Program-made: the position numbers and the translations under genes
Shown here: positions 26,805-35,798 of the stretch, piece by piece
Position numbering within the stretch: position 1 is the stretch's first letter
Layout: each line of letters begins with the position of its first letter
The notes under the pieces: model-generated
Told to the model about the DNA's origin: nothing
The model's database searches: none
Seen by the model: only the letters and a program-made list of their open reading frames with translations
Source: Nocardia stercoris
Lineage (GTDB): Bacteria; Actinomycetota; Actinomycetes; Mycobacteriales; Mycobacteriaceae
Assembly: GCF_003696265.1 (NCBI RefSeq)
Contig: NZ_RFFH01000003.1
Coordinates: 62,001-126,000, forward strand
Reading direction: 5' to 3'
DNA: 64,000 nucleotides

Positions 26805-28247
26805 GTGCGGTGGCCCGGCCCACCCGCCCGCACACCGCGGCGGCGGGGGCGCCCCGCGCGTCAGCGGCTGCTTATCGGGGCGGCTCTGGCCGCACTGATC
26901 GTGGCGCCCTGGTGCGCGACCGGAATCGGTGGCGCCGCACCGGCCATCGGATCGAGTTCGGGCTCGGGCGCCGGATCGGGTTCGGGGTCCAGCGATCCGG
27001 CGGCCGGGACCATCGGTCGGGCGGTCGACGACTTCTACCGCGCACCCGATCCGCTGCCCGCCGGCGCACCCGGTGCCGTGATCCGCAGCAGCCCGTTCAC
27101 CCTGAAACTGTCCGTCCCCGGTCACGACGGCCCGCTGCCCGGCCGCGCCACCCGAATCATGTACCGCAGCAACGACACCAACGACGCGCCGGTCGCGGTC
27201 ACCGGCACCTACCTGGAACCGGCCCTGGCCTGGCGCGGTCCCGGCTCGCGCCCTCTGATCGCGGTCGCGCCCGGCACCCAGGGCCAAGGTCACCAGTGCG
27301 CGCCGTCGAAGACCCTCGGCGAACTCGTCCACTACACCGGGCCGTTCGACCTGTGGTTCACCAGCTACGAGGTCCTCACCGCCTACACGTTCCTGATGCA
27401 AGGGATGGCGGTGGTAATGACCGACTACTACGGGTTCACCGACAACACCGTGCACGACTACGTGAACCGGCTCTCGGGCGCGCACGCGGTCCTCGACTCG
27501 ATCCGGGCGGCGAACGCCCTGACCGGCACCCGGCCCCGGGCCGTCATCGCCGGCTACTCCGAAGGCGGTAACGCCGCGGCGGCGGCGGCGGAACTGCAGT
27601 CGCAGTACGCGCCCGAACTCGACCTGATCGGCTCGTATGTCGGTGCGCCGCCCGCGGACCTGCGGGCCATGCTCGACCACAGTCAGGTCATCGACGGTGT
27701 CGTGCCCGGACTCGGCGGACTCGCACCCGGTCTGGTCGGGTACGTGCTCAACGGGTTGATCGCCGACTATCCGCAGGTCGGGCCGGTCCTGTACGCGGCG
27801 CTGAGCCCCGCCGGGCGCGCCATGCTGAAGTCCGTGGCGCACACGTGCGTGGCTGAGCTGGCGGTGTCGACCACGTTCCGGGAGATCACACGGTATACGG
27901 CGGCGGGCCGGCCGCTCGACCGGATCATCGACGAATCACCGGAAGTGGCGCGCGTGCTCGACGCCCAGCGGATCGGGCGGTTGCGGCCCGCGGCACCGGT
28001 GTTGATCGCGGCCGGCGCCAACGACGACGTCGTCCCCTACAGTCAGGTCCGTCAGCTCGCCGCCGACTGGTGCGGGCACGGCGCCGTCGTGCAACTCGAC
28101 CGCACCGCGTGGCTGCCGACCTTGCTGCCCAGTTTCGCGGTCGACCACGGCTTGGAGATGCTGCCCGCGCTCGCCCAGGCGGTCGGGTGGATCGGGCAGC
28201 GGCTGCTCGGCAAACCCGCTCCGACGAACTGCGCTGCGTTGCCTTGA
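26805..28247 (+). CDS. Secretory lipase (LIP family), paralogue 1
   Basis: About 480 residues, exported. A basic N-terminus and hydrophobic segment (LLIGAALAALIVAPW) act as signal, followed by a Gly/Ser linker. The alpha/beta hydrolase has the nucleophile elbow AGYSEGGNAAA, the acid in AGANDDVVPYSQVRQ and the His in VDHGLEM. The start is uncertain: GTG at 26805 fits the signal peptide, but the only good ribosome binding site (AGGAG near 26757) lies too far upstream. Over 60% of residues appear shared with the lipase at 28968, so the two are tandem duplicates. Confidence 0.88.
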   Translation: MRWPGPPARTPRRRGRPARQRLLIGAALAALIVAPWCATGIGGAAPAIGSSSGSGAGSGSGSSDPAAGTIGRAVDDFYRAPDPLPAGAPGAVIRSSPFTLKLSVPGHDGPLPGRATRIMYRSNDTNDAPVAVTGTYLEPALAWRGPGSRPLIAVAPGTQGQGHQCAPSKTLGELVHYTGPFDLWFTSYEVLTAYTFLMQGMAVVMTDYYGFTDNTVHDYVNRLSGAHAVLDSIRAANALTGTRPRAVIAGYSEGGNAAAAAAELQSQYAPELDLIGSYVGAPPADLRAMLDHSQVIDGVVPGLGGLAPGLVGYVLNGLIADYPQVGPVLYAALSPAGRAMLKSVAHTCVAELAVSTTFREITRYTAAGRPLDRIIDESPEVARVLDAQRIGRLRPAAPVLIAAGANDDVVPYSQVRQLAADWCGHGAVVQLDRTAWLPTLLPSFAVDHGLEMLPALAQAVGWIGQRLLGKPAPTNCAALP

Positions 28248-28967
28248 TGCGCTGGATGCGGGCCCGTGGATCCGGGACGGCACCTCGGCCTTCGTATGCC
28301 GGTGGGTTGCCGTCCTGTTCGGGCGGCGGGTGGTATTCGATGGGGTGTGATCCCTCCCATAGATCGCCGCCGCCCAGACACCTCAGATAGCGAATCTGTA
28401 GTTAACATGCGCTTTTTCGTAACCTGGCATTAATCCCGGCGGGTCGGTGCCGCCGCCGGGTCCGTGGCGCGGGTGTGGTGCGATCGCGGCCCGGAAGCGC
28501 GGCCCTCGGCGGAGGTGCCGGTGGATGTCGCGGTCGCGGTCCCGGTACCTGCGACGGCGGCAAGATCTTGCCCGGCAACACGATCGGCGCGGGTCACCGC
28601 GCTGGTCGTGTTGTGTCCGTTCGTGGCTGCGCGCGTCGGCCGTATCGCCGGCGCGCAACCGGGTGTCGCGGACTGCTAGGTCCGGGTGGGTTACACGCAG
28701 GTTTCCGCAACGGTGCCGTCCACGGTCGCTGCCCACCGGTAGCTGAACCGGTCGGTCGACCACGACACTCTTGACCACGGCGAGAGCGTGCCGCTATCGT
28801 CCGGATCGTTGCTTGCGACGCTCGTATTTCGATTCGATCGTGTGGCTCCCACCGCCGCCGCGGTGGCCACCGAATGGCCCGCCATGTGAGTTCTCGCGGC
28901 GCCGCACCCGAATCCGACGCTGCCGATCCCGGCGCGGAAATACTGCTCGTCCAGGAAGTCCCGAACC
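28248..28967. other. Non-coding spacer between tandem lipase genes
   Basis: 720 bp with only shadow frames. A marked AT-rich patch at about 28384-28436 (TTAACATGCGCTTTTTCGTAA region) could be a promoter, but it lies over 500 bp before the next start. I see no repeat, RNA or mobile element. Confidence 0.5.
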
Positions 28968-30374
28968 ATGACGCTCGACCCCTCCCGCGCACGCCGCTGC
29001 GCCCGCACCAGCATGCCCCGGGACCCCCACGCCACCCGCCGCACCACCACGCGCCTGCTCGGCGCCGCGGTCACCGCCGCCGTCCTCGCCGCCGCACCCA
29101 CCTGGACCGCCACCGCCGCACCGATCACCGGCCCGCACAAGACCGCCGCCTACGACCCCTTCTACGACGCCCCCGACCTGTCCGGCAGCGCGCCCGGCGA
29201 CATCCTGCGCAGCCAGCCGTTCCCGCTCACCCTGGCCGTCCCCGGCCCCGGCGGCCAGCTGCCCGGCAACGCCACCCGAATCATGTACCGCAGCAACGAC
29301 ACCAACGACGCACCCAACGCCGTCACCGGCACCTACCTGGAACCGGCCGCCCCGTGGACCGGGCCCGGACCGCGCCCGCTGGTCGCCGTCGCACCCGGCA
29401 CCCAAGGCCAAGGCAGCCAGTGCGCGCCGTCGAAAACCCTCGGCGAGCTCGTCCACTACACGTTCCCGTTCGACATCTGGGTCACCAGCTACGAAGTCCT
29501 CACCGCCTACACGTTCCTGTCCCAGGGCATGGCCGTCGTCATGACCGACTACGCCGGATTCACCAACGGCGGTGTGCACGACTACGTCAACCGGCTCTCG
29601 GGCGCGCACGCCGTCCTCGACTCGGTCCGGGCCGCCGAAGCGCTCACCGGCACCCACCCGCCGACCGCGATCGTCGGCTACTCCGAAGGCGGCAACGCCG
29701 CCGCCGCGGCCGCCGAACTGCAGTCGCGGTACGCGCCCGACATCGACCTCGTCGGCTCCTACGTCGGCGCCCCGCCCGCCGACCTGCGGGCCGTGCTCGA
29801 CCAGAGCGCGGTCATCGACGGGCCCCTGCCGGGAATCGTCGGCGGTCTCGCGCCCGGCCTGGTCGGTTACGTCCTCAACGGCATGGAAGCCGACTATCCC
29901 GACGTGCGCCCGGCCATCGACAGCGCGCTCACCCCCGACGGCCGGCAGATGCTCGCCGCCGCCGCCGGATCCTGCGTCGCCGAACTCGGGCTGCGCACCA
30001 TGCTGCGCCCGATCGACAGCTACACCGACGGCCGCGAATCGGTCGACCAGATGATCGAGCGGTCACCGGAACTGGCCGCCCGCGTCGACGAACAGCGCAT
30101 CGGCGGCCTCGACCCGGCCGCGCCGGTCCTGATCGCCGCCGGCACCGCCGACGACGTCATCCCCTACAGTCAGGTCCGTCAGCTCGCCGCCGACTGGTGC
30201 GGACACGGCGCCATCGTGCAACTCGACCGGACCGCCTGGCTGCCCCCGCTGTTCCCCGGCACCGCGATCGGGCACGGACTGGAGTTCGCGCCCGCGATCG
30301 GGGACGCCGCCGCCTGGGTCCGCGACCGGTTGGCCGGCATCCCCGCCCCCGACAACTGCGCCGCCCTGCCCTGA
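28968..30374 (+). CDS. Secretory lipase (LIP family), paralogue 2
   Basis: 468 residues from an ATG at 28968 after CAGGAAG (a second ATG at 29013 is possible). A Tat- or Sec-like basic N-terminus (RRTTTRLLGAAVTAAVLAAA) precedes the mature enzyme. Catalytic residues are Ser in VGYSEGGNAAA, Asp in GTADDVIPYSQVRQ and His in IGHGLEF. Shared blocks with paralogue 1 include ATRIMYRSNDTNDAP and CAPSKTLGELVHYT. Both end in NCAALP. Extracellular ester or triacylglycerol hydrolysis is expected. Confidence 0.93.
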   Translation: MTLDPSRARRCARTSMPRDPHATRRTTTRLLGAAVTAAVLAAAPTWTATAAPITGPHKTAAYDPFYDAPDLSGSAPGDILRSQPFPLTLAVPGPGGQLPGNATRIMYRSNDTNDAPNAVTGTYLEPAAPWTGPGPRPLVAVAPGTQGQGSQCAPSKTLGELVHYTFPFDIWVTSYEVLTAYTFLSQGMAVVMTDYAGFTNGGVHDYVNRLSGAHAVLDSVRAAEALTGTHPPTAIVGYSEGGNAAAAAAELQSRYAPDIDLVGSYVGAPPADLRAVLDQSAVIDGPLPGIVGGLAPGLVGYVLNGMEADYPDVRPAIDSALTPDGRQMLAAAAGSCVAELGLRTMLRPIDSYTDGRESVDQMIERSPELAARVDEQRIGGLDPAAPVLIAAGTADDVIPYSQVRQLAADWCGHGAIVQLDRTAWLPPLFPGTAIGHGLEFAPAIGDAAAWVRDRLAGIPAPDNCAALP

Positions 30375-30425
30375 CCGAACAGGCCCGGACCGCGGGTGTG
30401 GAATCGCTGCGCGAACCGCGGGACT

Positions 30426-30465
30426 CTGTGAGACTCGAGCCTGCTCGGGAGATCGTCTCTCACAG
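30426..30465. promoter_or_regulatory. CTGTGAGA ... TCTCACAG inverted repeat before the DapB-like gene
   Basis: Perfect 8-bp arms at 30426-30433 and 30458-30465 are separated by 24 bp, so their centres are 32 bp (three helical turns) apart. The right arm ends 19 bp before the ATG at 30485. It suits an operator or a leader hairpin; the regulator is unknown. Confidence 0.45.
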
Positions 30466-30484
30466 CGTCTGTCGAGGAGGACCG

Positions 30485-31540
30485 ATGGTGCGGGTCGTGC
30501 AGTGGGCCACCGGCGGGGTCGGGAAAGCGGCTGTCGAAGCGGTGCAAGCACATCCGGACCTGGAACTGGTCGGCTGCTACGTACACAGCGACACCAAACA
30601 CGGCCGTGACGTCGGTGACATCGTCGGTATCGCGCCGATCGGGGTGTCCGCCACCACCGATATCGAGCAGATCCTGGCCTTGGACGCGGACGCGGTCGTG
30701 TACGCGCCGCTGGTCCCGAATCCCGCTGAGGTGGCGCGGATTCTGCGTTCGGGCAAGAACGTCGTCACCCCGGTCGGCTGGTTCTATCCCGGCGAGCGTG
30801 ACCGCGAACTGGCTCAGGCGTGCCTCGACGGTGGTGTCACCCTGCACGGTATCGGGATCAACCCGGGCGGGACCACCGACCTGCATCCGCTGGTGCTGTC
30901 GGCGATGTCGTCGGCGGTGACGTTCGTGCGGGCCGAGGAATTCTCCGATATGCGCACCTACGACGCCCCCGACGTGCTGCGTTTCGTGATGGGATTCGGT
31001 GGCACACCCGAACAGGCCCGGCAGTCCCCGATGCTGAAACTGCTGTCCGGCGGATTCCGGCAGTCGGTGCGAATGTGCTTGGACACGTTGGGTTTCGCGC
31101 AGGCCCGCATCGACACCACCCATGAGGTCGGGGTCGCGGCCGCGCCGATCGAATCACCGCTCGGGATCATCGAACCCGGGCAGGTCGCCGCGCAACGCTT
31201 CTGCTGGGACGCGATCGTCGGCGAGCGGCCGGTGGTGCGGATCGCGGTCAACTGGCTGATGGGGGAGGACGGCCTCGAACCGGGCTGGGAATTCGGTCCC
31301 GACGGTGAACGCTACGAGATCGAGATCAACGGCGACCCCGACACTTTCGTCACCATCCGCGGCTGGCAGCCCAGCAGTATCGCCGAAGGCCTGAAACGCA
31401 ACCCGGGGATCGTGGCCACCGCCAACCACTGCGTCAACTCGATCCCGTACGTGTGCGCGGCCGCGCCCGGCATCAAATCCAGCCTGGATCTGCCCGTCGT
31501 CGCCGGCCGCGCCCACCCCGACCTCGCCGCACGGGCCTGA
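30485..31540 (+). CDS. DapB-fold NAD(P)H-dependent dehydrogenase family protein
   Basis: 351 residues. The Rossmann start VRVVQWATGGVGKAAVEAV carries the nucleotide-binding glycines. VVYAPLVPNPAEVARIL and GKNVVTPVGWFYP follow as in dihydrodipicolinate-reductase-like proteins. GIGINPGGTTDLHPLVLSAM marks the group that includes 2,4-diaminopentanoate dehydrogenase. It is therefore probably an amine or imine oxidoreductase rather than the lysine-pathway DapB. The ATG at 30485 has an excellent GAGGAGG. The exact substrate is unknown. Confidence 0.88.
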   Translation: MVRVVQWATGGVGKAAVEAVQAHPDLELVGCYVHSDTKHGRDVGDIVGIAPIGVSATTDIEQILALDADAVVYAPLVPNPAEVARILRSGKNVVTPVGWFYPGERDRELAQACLDGGVTLHGIGINPGGTTDLHPLVLSAMSSAVTFVRAEEFSDMRTYDAPDVLRFVMGFGGTPEQARQSPMLKLLSGGFRQSVRMCLDTLGFAQARIDTTHEVGVAAAPIESPLGIIEPGQVAAQRFCWDAIVGERPVVRIAVNWLMGEDGLEPGWEFGPDGERYEIEINGDPDTFVTIRGWQPSSIAEGLKRNPGIVATANHCVNSIPYVCAAAPGIKSSLDLPVVAGRAHPDLAARA

Positions 31541-31582
31541 ACCGTTCCAGCCGCGGCCCGGTCACCGCACGGGCCGTCGCGG

Positions 31583-32010
31583 TCACCGGCGTCCGGTAGG
31601 CGCCGGGTCGAACGGAACAGGGCAAGCGGGGGATTCGCTGCACGCCAGCAGATCCGCGCAGCCGGCGGCCAGCGCCGCGCGCAGCGTGTCACGGACTTCG
31701 GTGAGTTCGGCTAGCCGGGCGTCGATTTCGGCAGCTTGGCGCCGGCACGGGACCGCAGGCCCGCCGGCGGGCGCCGGCGCGAACCGGCCCGGGAGCCTGC
31801 GAGCAGTTGCGCGACCTCGTCGAGCGTGAACCCCAGGCGTTGGGCGGCTTTGATCGCCCGCAGCGCCGTCACCGACTCCCGCGGATAGAGCCGATGCCCG
31901 CCCGGGCTGCGGTCGGGTTCGGCGAGCAGCCCGCGGCGCTCGTAGTAGCGCAACGTCTGAATGTTCACCCCGGCTGCGGCCGCGAGCTCGCCGGTACGTA
32001 GCGCGCTCAC
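31583..32010 (-). pseudogene. MerR-family metal-type regulator with a single-base frameshift
   Basis: From GTG at 32010 the first frame encodes a MerR winged helix (LRTGELAAAAGVNIQTLRYY, ERRGLLAEPDRSPGGHRLYP) and its linker to AKL, then hits a stop after PKSTPG. The next frame carries on with AEIDARLAELTEVRDTLRAA and GCADLLACSESPACPVPF to the stop at 31583. One missing G near 31731 (CTG-CCG instead of CTG-GCC-G) explains both halves. The cysteine-rich tail is typical of heavy-metal sensing members. The start overlaps the preceding gene's stop (GTGA). It may be a true inactivating mutation or a sequencing error. Confidence 0.8.
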
Positions 32011-32351
32011 CGCCGGGCACCGATCCTCGACTCCGCCCGCGCGGCGAACGCGTCCAGCACCTCGCGGTGGGCCGCCGCCACCGCGACACCCATCACCACA
32101 TCGTCCGCGGTGTCGGTGAAGTCGAAACCGAACACCGAGCAGCATCGCGACTCGCGCCCGGCCAGATCCCGCGCCCACGCTCCGGCGCCCGCATCCACGA
32201 TCACCTCCAGCCGCGCCGGTCCGCGACGGCGGACGGCACGCACGGACGTGGCGAAGAACCGGTCGAGCTCGGCGACCCGGATCGGCTGCTCCGCGGTCGC
32301 GAGCGTGCACGCCGACGGCACCCAATCCTCGTGAGCTGGTGACAACGTCAT
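32007..32351 (-). CDS. Hypothetical protein paired with a MerR regulator
   Basis: 114 residues, beginning MTLSPAHEDWVPSACTLATAEQPIRVAE and containing RESRCCSVFGFDF with a vicinal Cys pair, then VAVAAAHREVLDAFAARAE. I recall similar small proteins preceding MerR genes in Nocardia and Streptomyces but know no function. The Cys pair and a further Cys near residue 15 could bind metal. It overlaps the MerR gene by 4 bases, so the two were one operon. Confidence 0.7.
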   Translation of the reverse strand: MTLSPAHEDWVPSACTLATAEQPIRVAELDRFFATSVRAVRRRGPARLEVIVDAGAGAWARDLAGRESRCCSVFGFDFTDTADDVVMGVAVAAAHREVLDAFAARAESRIGARR

Positions 32352-32613
32352 ACCTCGACGGTAAGCCTGTACCCCGGTACCGGATGCAACCCCGGGCAGT
32401 CCTGTCGGGCAGTGCGCTCACCGCGTCCGCCCGGGCCCGGATCGGTTCGCCGCCGGTCCCGGTCGAGAACGCTCCCGGCCGGGCGCGACGGCCGGCAGGA
32501 ACACCGCCTGCGAAACAGGCGGCCATGGCGATCTCGTAGGCGCAAAGCCCGATTCCGGCGATCGGTACCGGAATCCGGGTTCTCGAATTCTCTTGTACGG
32601 CAGCGGGTCTCGG

Positions 32614-32979
32614 TCAGGTGCGGCGGCGGGCGCCGGCGCCGGCGGGTGTGGTGCGGGTGGCGGTGTCGAGGTCGGCGGCGTGCTTGTCGGCCCACCGCCA
32701 CACCTGTTCGAGCGCGCGTCCCAAACTGGTGCCGCTGGGGGTGATCTCGTAGCTCTTGTCCGGCAGTTTCGTGACGATGTTCGCGGCGGTCAGGGTGGCG
32801 AGACGGTCGGCGAGCATGCTCGACGAGCAGTTGCCCATGCGGCGGCGCAGTTCGAGGAAACCGAGCGCGCCGGGTTCGAGTTCCCAGATGACGCGCAGGA
32901 TCCAGCGTTGCCCGAGCAGGTCCATGGCGGCGTACACGGGGGCCTCGGGGTCGTCGTCGTCCGCGGTTGCGCTTCTCAT
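32614..32979 (-). CDS. HxlR family transcriptional regulator
   Basis: 121 residues. The winged helix has AAMDLLGQRWILRVIWEL, FLELRRRMGNCSSSMLADRL as the recognition helix and a wing in YEITPSGTSLGRAL. HxlR has a redox Cys near the N-terminus; here the only Cys (in GNCSSS) lies in the recognition region. The ATG at 32979 follows GGTGG. It is divergent from an SDR gene across 66 bp containing two identical palindromes. Confidence 0.9.
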   Translation of the reverse strand: MRSATADDDDPEAPVYAAMDLLGQRWILRVIWELEPGALGFLELRRRMGNCSSSMLADRLATLTAANIVTKLPDKSYEITPSGTSLGRALEQVWRWADKHAADLDTATRTTPAGAGARRRT

Positions 32980-32996
32980 TTCGAACCACCATACTC

Positions 32997-33030
32997 ACTT
33001 CTCGATCAGAAGCACTTCTCGATCAGAAGC
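32997..33030. promoter_or_regulatory. HxlR-type operator: two head-to-tail 17-bp repeats
   Basis: ACTTCTCGATCAGAAGC is repeated perfectly and without gap at 32997-33013 and 33014-33030. Each copy contains the palindrome CTTCT-N5-AGAAG. The pair fills the gap between the HxlR and SDR genes and overlaps the likely SDR leader, so it probably mediates repression. Confidence 0.7.
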
Positions 33031-33045
33031 ATGGGAGCGACACCG

Positions 33046-33822
33046 ATGGCCGAACCGCGCACACGCATCGCCCTGATCACCGGCGCCTCCCGGGGAATCG
33101 GCGCCGAAACCGCCCGCCTCCTCGGCACCCGCGGCCACCACGTGATCATCAACTACCGCGAGAAACAACGCCGCGCCCGCGACGTCGCCGCCACCGTCGC
33201 CGCCGCCGGCGGCAGCGCCTGCACCGTCCGCGCCGACATCACCGACACCGCCGACATCACCGACACCGCCGACGTCACCGCCATGTTCGACGAGATCCGC
33301 GCCCGCCACGGCCGGCTCGACGCACTCGTCCTCAACGCTTCCGGCGGCCTCGAAGTCGGCGCCGACCCCGGCTACGCGATGCGCGTCAACCGCGACGCCC
33401 CGAACCGGCTCGTCGACGCCGCCCTGCCCCTGCTGGCCCCCGGTTCCCGCATCGTGTTCGTCACCAGCCACCAAGCCCACTTCGTCGCCCGCCGCGACGT
33501 TCCAGCCGCCTACCGTCCCGTCGCCGAGTCCAAACGCGCCGGTGAGGACGATATGCGTTGCCGTGCAACCGAACTCGCTGAGCATGGCATCGGCCTGTCC
33601 ATCGTGTCCGGCGACATGGTCGACGGCACCATCGTCGTGCGGCTCCTGCAACGCCGCGACCCCGCCGCCGTCGCCGCCCGCCGCGCCGCCCTGCCCCTGC
33701 CCACCGTCACCGAATTCGCCACCGCCGTCGCCGATGAAGCCGCCCGCCCCGGCACCGAAGCCCGCACCGTCTTCGTCGGCGGCAGCGACTACCTCACCGA
33801 GGACTTGACCTTCACACAGTGA
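33046..33822 (+). CDS. Short-chain dehydrogenase/reductase family protein
   Basis: 258 residues. The cofactor motif is TGASRGIGAETARLLG near the start. LVLNASGG stands at the usual NNAG position and SHQAHFVARR at the catalytic-Ser position. The catalytic Y-x-x-x-K is replaced: AAYRPVAESKRAGEDD keeps Y...SK with abnormal spacing, so activity is uncertain. DITDTAD is duplicated around residue 65. ATG at 33046 follows GGGAGCGAC; an in-frame ATG at 33031 is possible. The divergent HxlR regulator probably controls it. Confidence 0.85.
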   Translation: MAEPRTRIALITGASRGIGAETARLLGTRGHHVIINYREKQRRARDVAATVAAAGGSACTVRADITDTADITDTADVTAMFDEIRARHGRLDALVLNASGGLEVGADPGYAMRVNRDAPNRLVDAALPLLAPGSRIVFVTSHQAHFVARRDVPAAYRPVAESKRAGEDDMRCRATELAEHGIGLSIVSGDMVDGTIVVRLLQRRDPAAVAARRAALPLPTVTEFATAVADEAARPGTEARTVFVGGSDYLTEDLTFTQ

Positions 33823-33857
33823 CAGGGTCTGCACTGGTCGGTGAAGGAGGTGGTCAC

Positions 33858-34514
33858 ATGAACCCCACCCACCCCGGCGAGCCCGACGCTCGCCTCCTCG
33901 CCGCCCTCGCCGGCCACGACCCGTCCACCCGGCTGCGGGCCGCGCTCACCGCCGGCAGCCTGGCCGACCCCGCGTTCGTACCGATCCTGCTCGCCCGCAG
34001 CGCCGTCGAACCGGACTTCTACGTCCGCGACATGCTGACCTGGGCGCTGTGCCGGATGCCGGCCCGGATCACGGTGCCCGCCCTGCGCGCCGAACTCGCC
34101 TCCGCCGCCGCACAGGCACGCGCGCAAGCCCTGCACACCCTGTCCAAGATCGGGGACCGGTCCGCCTGGCCCGCCGTGACCGCGCTACTGCACGACGACC
34201 ACGACGAGGTGGCGCTCAGCGCGTGGCGGGCCGCGGTCGCGCTCGTCCCCTCCGGCGCCGAACCCGCCCTCGCCGCCGACCTGGGGACCGCGCTCGGCCG
34301 CGGCGACCGTACCGTACACCTGGCACTGAGCCGCGCCCTGGCCGCGCTCGGCGACGCCGCCGACCCGGTACTCGCCGCCGCCACGACCAGCCCCGACCCC
34401 CGGGTGCGCGCCCACGCCGCCGCCACCGAACAACTGCGCCGCGACCCCGACCGCGGCTTCGACACGGCCCGGGAACTGGCGAAACGGGTCGCGGTGACCG
34501 GCCCGGACCGCTAG
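33858..34514 (+). CDS. HEAT-repeat protein
   Basis: 218 residues, almost entirely alpha-helical repeats of about 30 residues (RLLAALAGHDPSTRLRAALTA, FVRDMLTWALCRM-like, AQALHTLSKIGDRSAWPAV, VHLALSRALAALGDAADPVL). HEAT or PBS-lyase repeats bind proteins or peptides; no catalytic motif is seen. The ATG at 33858 has AAGGAGGTGG. The next gene, 12 bp downstream, is a MerR regulator that itself carries HEAT repeats, so the two form an operon. Confidence 0.85.
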   Translation: MNPTHPGEPDARLLAALAGHDPSTRLRAALTAGSLADPAFVPILLARSAVEPDFYVRDMLTWALCRMPARITVPALRAELASAAAQARAQALHTLSKIGDRSAWPAVTALLHDDHDEVALSAWRAAVALVPSGAEPALAADLGTALGRGDRTVHLALSRALAALGDAADPVLAAATTSPDPRVRAHAAATEQLRRDPDRGFDTARELAKRVAVTGPDR

Positions 34515-34526
34515 GAGGAGGACGCG

Positions 34527-35591
34527 ATGCTGATCGGTGAGGTCTCGCGCCGCTGCGGCGTCAGCACCCGCATGCTGCGCCACTACGACACCCTGGGACT
34601 GGTGCGGCCCACCGGCCGCACCTCCGGCGGCTACCGCGAGTACACCACCGCCGACATCGCCCGCCTGTTCCACGTCGAATGCCTGCGCACCCTCGGACTG
34701 TCCCTGCACGACGCCAAACGAGCACTCGACGACCCCGAATTCGCGCCCGCCGACCTGGTCGGCGACCTCATCGACCACACCCGCGCCCGGATCGCCGCCG
34801 AACGCGAACTGCTGCACCGGCTCGAACGCGTCGACGCCGCCGCACCCGCGGATTGGTCGGACGTCACCGGCGTCGTCGCCCTGCTACGAGCCCTGGAATC
34901 GGATTCCGGTGCCGCCCGCCAGCAGGCCGTACTCACCCAGCACGGGGGCGCGCTGCCGGTCGCCGCGCTGGTCGAGGCCGCCCTGGCCGAGGACGACGCG
35001 AATGTCGCCGGCGCACTGCGCTGGTCGCTGGCCCGGGCCGGCGGCGCGGGCCTGGCCGGGCTGGCCGCCGGCCTCGACGCACCCGAACCCGAGATCCGCC
35101 GCCGGGCCGCCGGCGCGATCGCGGCCGTCCCCACCGCGGCCGCGACCGGCCTGCTGCGCACCGCACTCGCCGACAGCGACCCCACCGTGCGCGACCGCGC
35201 CGCCCTCGCGCTCGGAGCACGCCGCGACACCGCCGCCGTCGCGGCCCTGCTCGACATGATCGTCGCCGGCCGCGCCGACATCGAGGCCGCCGAAGCGCTC
35301 GGGGTGATCGCCGCCGGGCCGACCACCGCCGACTCGTCTACCACCGACATAGCTGCCACCGACATAGCTGCCGGTGACGTATCTGCCGCCGATTCCGGCG
35401 CCGAGATCGTCACCGAGCTACGCGCGACACTCACCGACACCGGCGACCCCGCGGTCCGCTTGCGAATCACACAGGCGCTCGCCGAGATTCCCGGCCCCGC
35501 CGCCCACCACGCGCTCACCGAACTCACCACCGACAGCGACCGAACCGTCGCGGCCACCGCCACCGCCATCATCGGCCGACGCGACCACTGA
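34527..35591 (+). CDS. MerR-type regulator fused to HEAT repeats
   Basis: 354 residues. Residues 1-70 are a MerR winged helix (IGEVSRRCGVSTRMLRHYDT, LGLVRPTGRTSGGYREY), followed by a coiled dimerisation helix to about 110. The rest is HEAT repeats (ALVEAALAEDDANVAGALRW, PEIRRRAAGAIAAVP, PTVRDRAALALGARRDTAAV). A degenerate TDIAATDIAAGDVSAAD insert lies near residue 272-290. MerR proteins twist promoter DNA upon effector binding; here the sensor seems to be a repeat scaffold, perhaps binding a macromolecule. The ATG follows GGAGGAGG. Confidence 0.88.
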   Translation: MLIGEVSRRCGVSTRMLRHYDTLGLVRPTGRTSGGYREYTTADIARLFHVECLRTLGLSLHDAKRALDDPEFAPADLVGDLIDHTRARIAAERELLHRLERVDAAAPADWSDVTGVVALLRALESDSGAARQQAVLTQHGGALPVAALVEAALAEDDANVAGALRWSLARAGGAGLAGLAAGLDAPEPEIRRRAAGAIAAVPTAAATGLLRTALADSDPTVRDRAALALGARRDTAAVAALLDMIVAGRADIEAAEALGVIAAGPTTADSSTTDIAATDIAAGDVSAADSGAEIVTELRATLTDTGDPAVRLRITQALAEIPGPAAHHALTELTTDSDRTVAATATAIIGRRDH

Positions 35592-35798
35592 CCCCGCACC
35601 ACACGGTCACCGGCGCGACGGCCGGGCACGGAACACCACGCCGGGCTACTGGCTCGCCGACGCGGTGCAACCGGTCCGGTTCCCGGCCGCCGAACAGCAG
35701 TACCACCACGAAACACACTGTGCGGCAAGGAATTCAACCCTGCGGCTGGACTTCGGCCAGGTCGGTTCCGTCCGGCGTGGCCGACATCCCCCGGCGGC

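Noticed and set aside
28248..28967. Small genes in the spacer between the lipases
   Set aside because: All frames are rich in Arg, Cys and Gly with no start signals or family likeness.
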